From Chloroflexi bacterium RBG_16_51_16 (GTDB lineage: Bacteria > Chloroflexota > Anaerolineae > Anaerolineales > Villigracilaceae): DNA of 24,446 bases. The DNA lies in contig MGNL01000170.1 in the NCBI GenBank assembly GCA_001796785.1, positions 1 through 24,446 on the forward strand, in the 5' to 3' direction. Within the stretch, counting starts at the first letter, position 1, and every line of letters starts with the position of its first letter. The translations under genes and the position numbers were made by a program. This document shows, one piece after another, positions 23,473 to 24,446 of this stretch. The notes below the pieces were generated by a model. The model was not told the origin of the DNA. It saw only the letters and a program-made list of their open reading frames with translations, and did no database searches.

Positions 23473-24446
23473 TCAGCGATTTGCTTCCAAACCTTGGCGG
23501 ATCCGAATTTGTTTTATGTAATCGCGAACCAGTTGCGGCGGGTGTGGATTACTGCCGCCCATGATCAGGTATCCCGGCGCCCAGAAGTCACCCGAGGGAT
23601 TTTCTTTTTTTATTTTCCCAAAGGTCTGGAAGATTTTTTCATTGGTGTGTTGGCGCATCATGCGCATGACAAAACCGGGCGAGGTATTCGGTTGAACGTT
23701 AACCACCCATTGTAAATACTCGGGACGTACGGCCAGGGATTCAAGCCGCCAGCCAAATGATACACACACGTTTGGCAGCCACTCCGACAATTTATCCGCC
23801 AGGTCCCCGGTCAGGTAATGATGGGAGAACCTGGGTACGAACAAGCAGGCATACACCAGGTGATAGAGACCCGCTGTAACCGGTTCGAGGGTGATCTTCC
23901 GGGTTGCATCCGTCGTCGGGCTTAAGCGGGTGACATCGAACTCTGAAGATTTCCCAGACCCTTGTACCTGGCTGGAGGCGGGAGTTGATTTTACTCGGGA
24001 GCTCAGGGGTGATTTCTCAGGTTTTCCTTCGAGATTGAAAACCTGCGCATTGGAGAGGGGCGAAGCTTCCTTGGTTTCCCCGGTGCCTGCATCCTGTTTT
24101 TGTTCACGACGCGGCCACTGGATGCCCTGCCCATTTCGTCCCTCACCCGGCTGCGATATCGAAGGATCCGGTGAAGGAACATTGGTCAGGATCTCAGAGA
24201 TGGGTGGCAGATCCACTCCGCTCTCATCAACCTCTTCGTCTTCAGAGAATTCAAAGGCAGATCTTAATTCCCCGGTTGGATGCCTGGGTGACATGCTGCT
24301 TGCCTTGTCCGATCCGAGTTCAAAATCCCTGGTGTTACTCTCCTCTTCGAGGTGAGTGAGTAGATCACTTGCTTGTGAACGAATGGTACTGAAGGGAGTT
24401 TCGGATTCGAACACGAGAGCCAGCTCTGATTCCGCGTTCAGGCGGG
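23473..24446 (-). CDS. IS200-like (Y1_Tnp) fold protein lacking the HUH motif, 5' end outside window
   Basis: The frame is open to the window edge, so the N-terminus may lie outside; the first in-window start is a GTG at 24412-24414 (313 residues from there, used for numbering). Residues 1-175 are polar and low in complexity, rich in Ser, Pro, Glu and Asp, and probably disordered. From about 180 the sequence follows the IS200/IS605 TnpA fold: GLYHLVYACLFVPRF, LSEWLPNVCVSFGWRLESL, then PEYLQWVV (231-238) where transposases have P-D-H-V-H-L-L-V, then DFWAPGYLIMGG and VRDYIKQIRIRQG with the tyrosine position kept (Y299). Both metal-binding histidines are therefore Tyr and Gln. It should not transpose and is likely a host protein. 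Function unknown. Confidence 0.75.
   Translation of the reverse strand, partial: RLNAESELALVFESETPFSTIRSQASDLLTHLEEESNTRDFELGSDKASSMSPRHPTGELRSAFEFSEDEEVDESGVDLPPISEILTNVPSPDPSISQPGEGRNGQGIQWPRREQKQDAGTGETKEASPLSNAQVFNLEGKPEKSPLSSRVKSTPASSQVQGSGKSSEFDVTRLSPTTDATRKITLEPVTAGLYHLVYACLFVPRFSHHYLTGDLADKLSEWLPNVCVSFGWRLESLAVRPEYLQWVVNVQPNTSPGFVMRMMRQHTNEKIFQTFGKIKKENPSGDFWAPGYLIMGGSNPHPPQLVRDYIKQIRIRQGLEANR

Noticed and set aside
23473..24446. Active IS200/IS605 insertion sequence
   Set aside because: The HUH motif is lost, no TnpB gene or end hairpins are nearby, and the protein carries a long N-terminal extension.

Overview
The window looks like chromosomal DNA of a bacterium of the Chloroflexota, most likely class Anaerolineae. 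This is inferred from the gene set: a lipid-anchored MecA_N-type penicillin-binding protein, a RibXY-type flavin ABC transporter under an FMN riboswitch, a DUF2277 protein and a FHA/VWA plus PP2C signalling pair. No rRNA, tRNA, CRISPR array or intact mobile element was seen. Genes are tightly packed, with short gaps and several start/stop overlaps.

Layout. 1-2126 (minus): an operon of a bifunctional phosphoglucose/phosphomannose isomerase, SurE and a membrane glycosyltransferase cut by the window edge. 2229-8207 (minus): xpt, guaA, a polytopic membrane protein with a Gly/Ser linker, a VWA-like/FHA membrane protein and a PP2C phosphatase, closed by a strong terminator. 8391-12301 (plus): maf, the penicillin-binding protein and rsgA. 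12398-14112 (plus): DNA polymerase III delta' subunit, a GlsB/YeaQ membrane protein with terminator, and a DUF2277 protein. 14156-16351 (minus): a KimA-like potassium transporter, preceded by a 37-residue small ORF with its own promoter, ribosome binding site and terminator. 16493-17673 (plus): a lipoprotein gene interrupted near its end by an in-frame amber codon, then bacterioferritin. 17680-20782 (minus): promoter, FMN riboswitch with terminator, ribX permease, ribY binding lipoprotein and ABC ATPase. 20820-21072 (minus): a 2[4Fe-4S] ferredoxin with its own promoter. 21109-23192 (minus): a reductase with the hallmark of 3-ketodihydrosphingosine reductase, then an alpha-oxoamine synthase of the serine palmitoyltransferase type. 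23412 to the window end (minus): a protein with an IS200-like transposase fold that has lost its HUH histidines, fused to a long disordered N-terminal region.

The most notable points are the apparent sphingoid-base synthesis pair, the apparently domesticated IS200-like protein, the layered leader of the flavin transporter operon, and the small ORF with terminator-like hairpins upstream of the potassium transporter. All functions are read from sequence motifs; no database search was possible.
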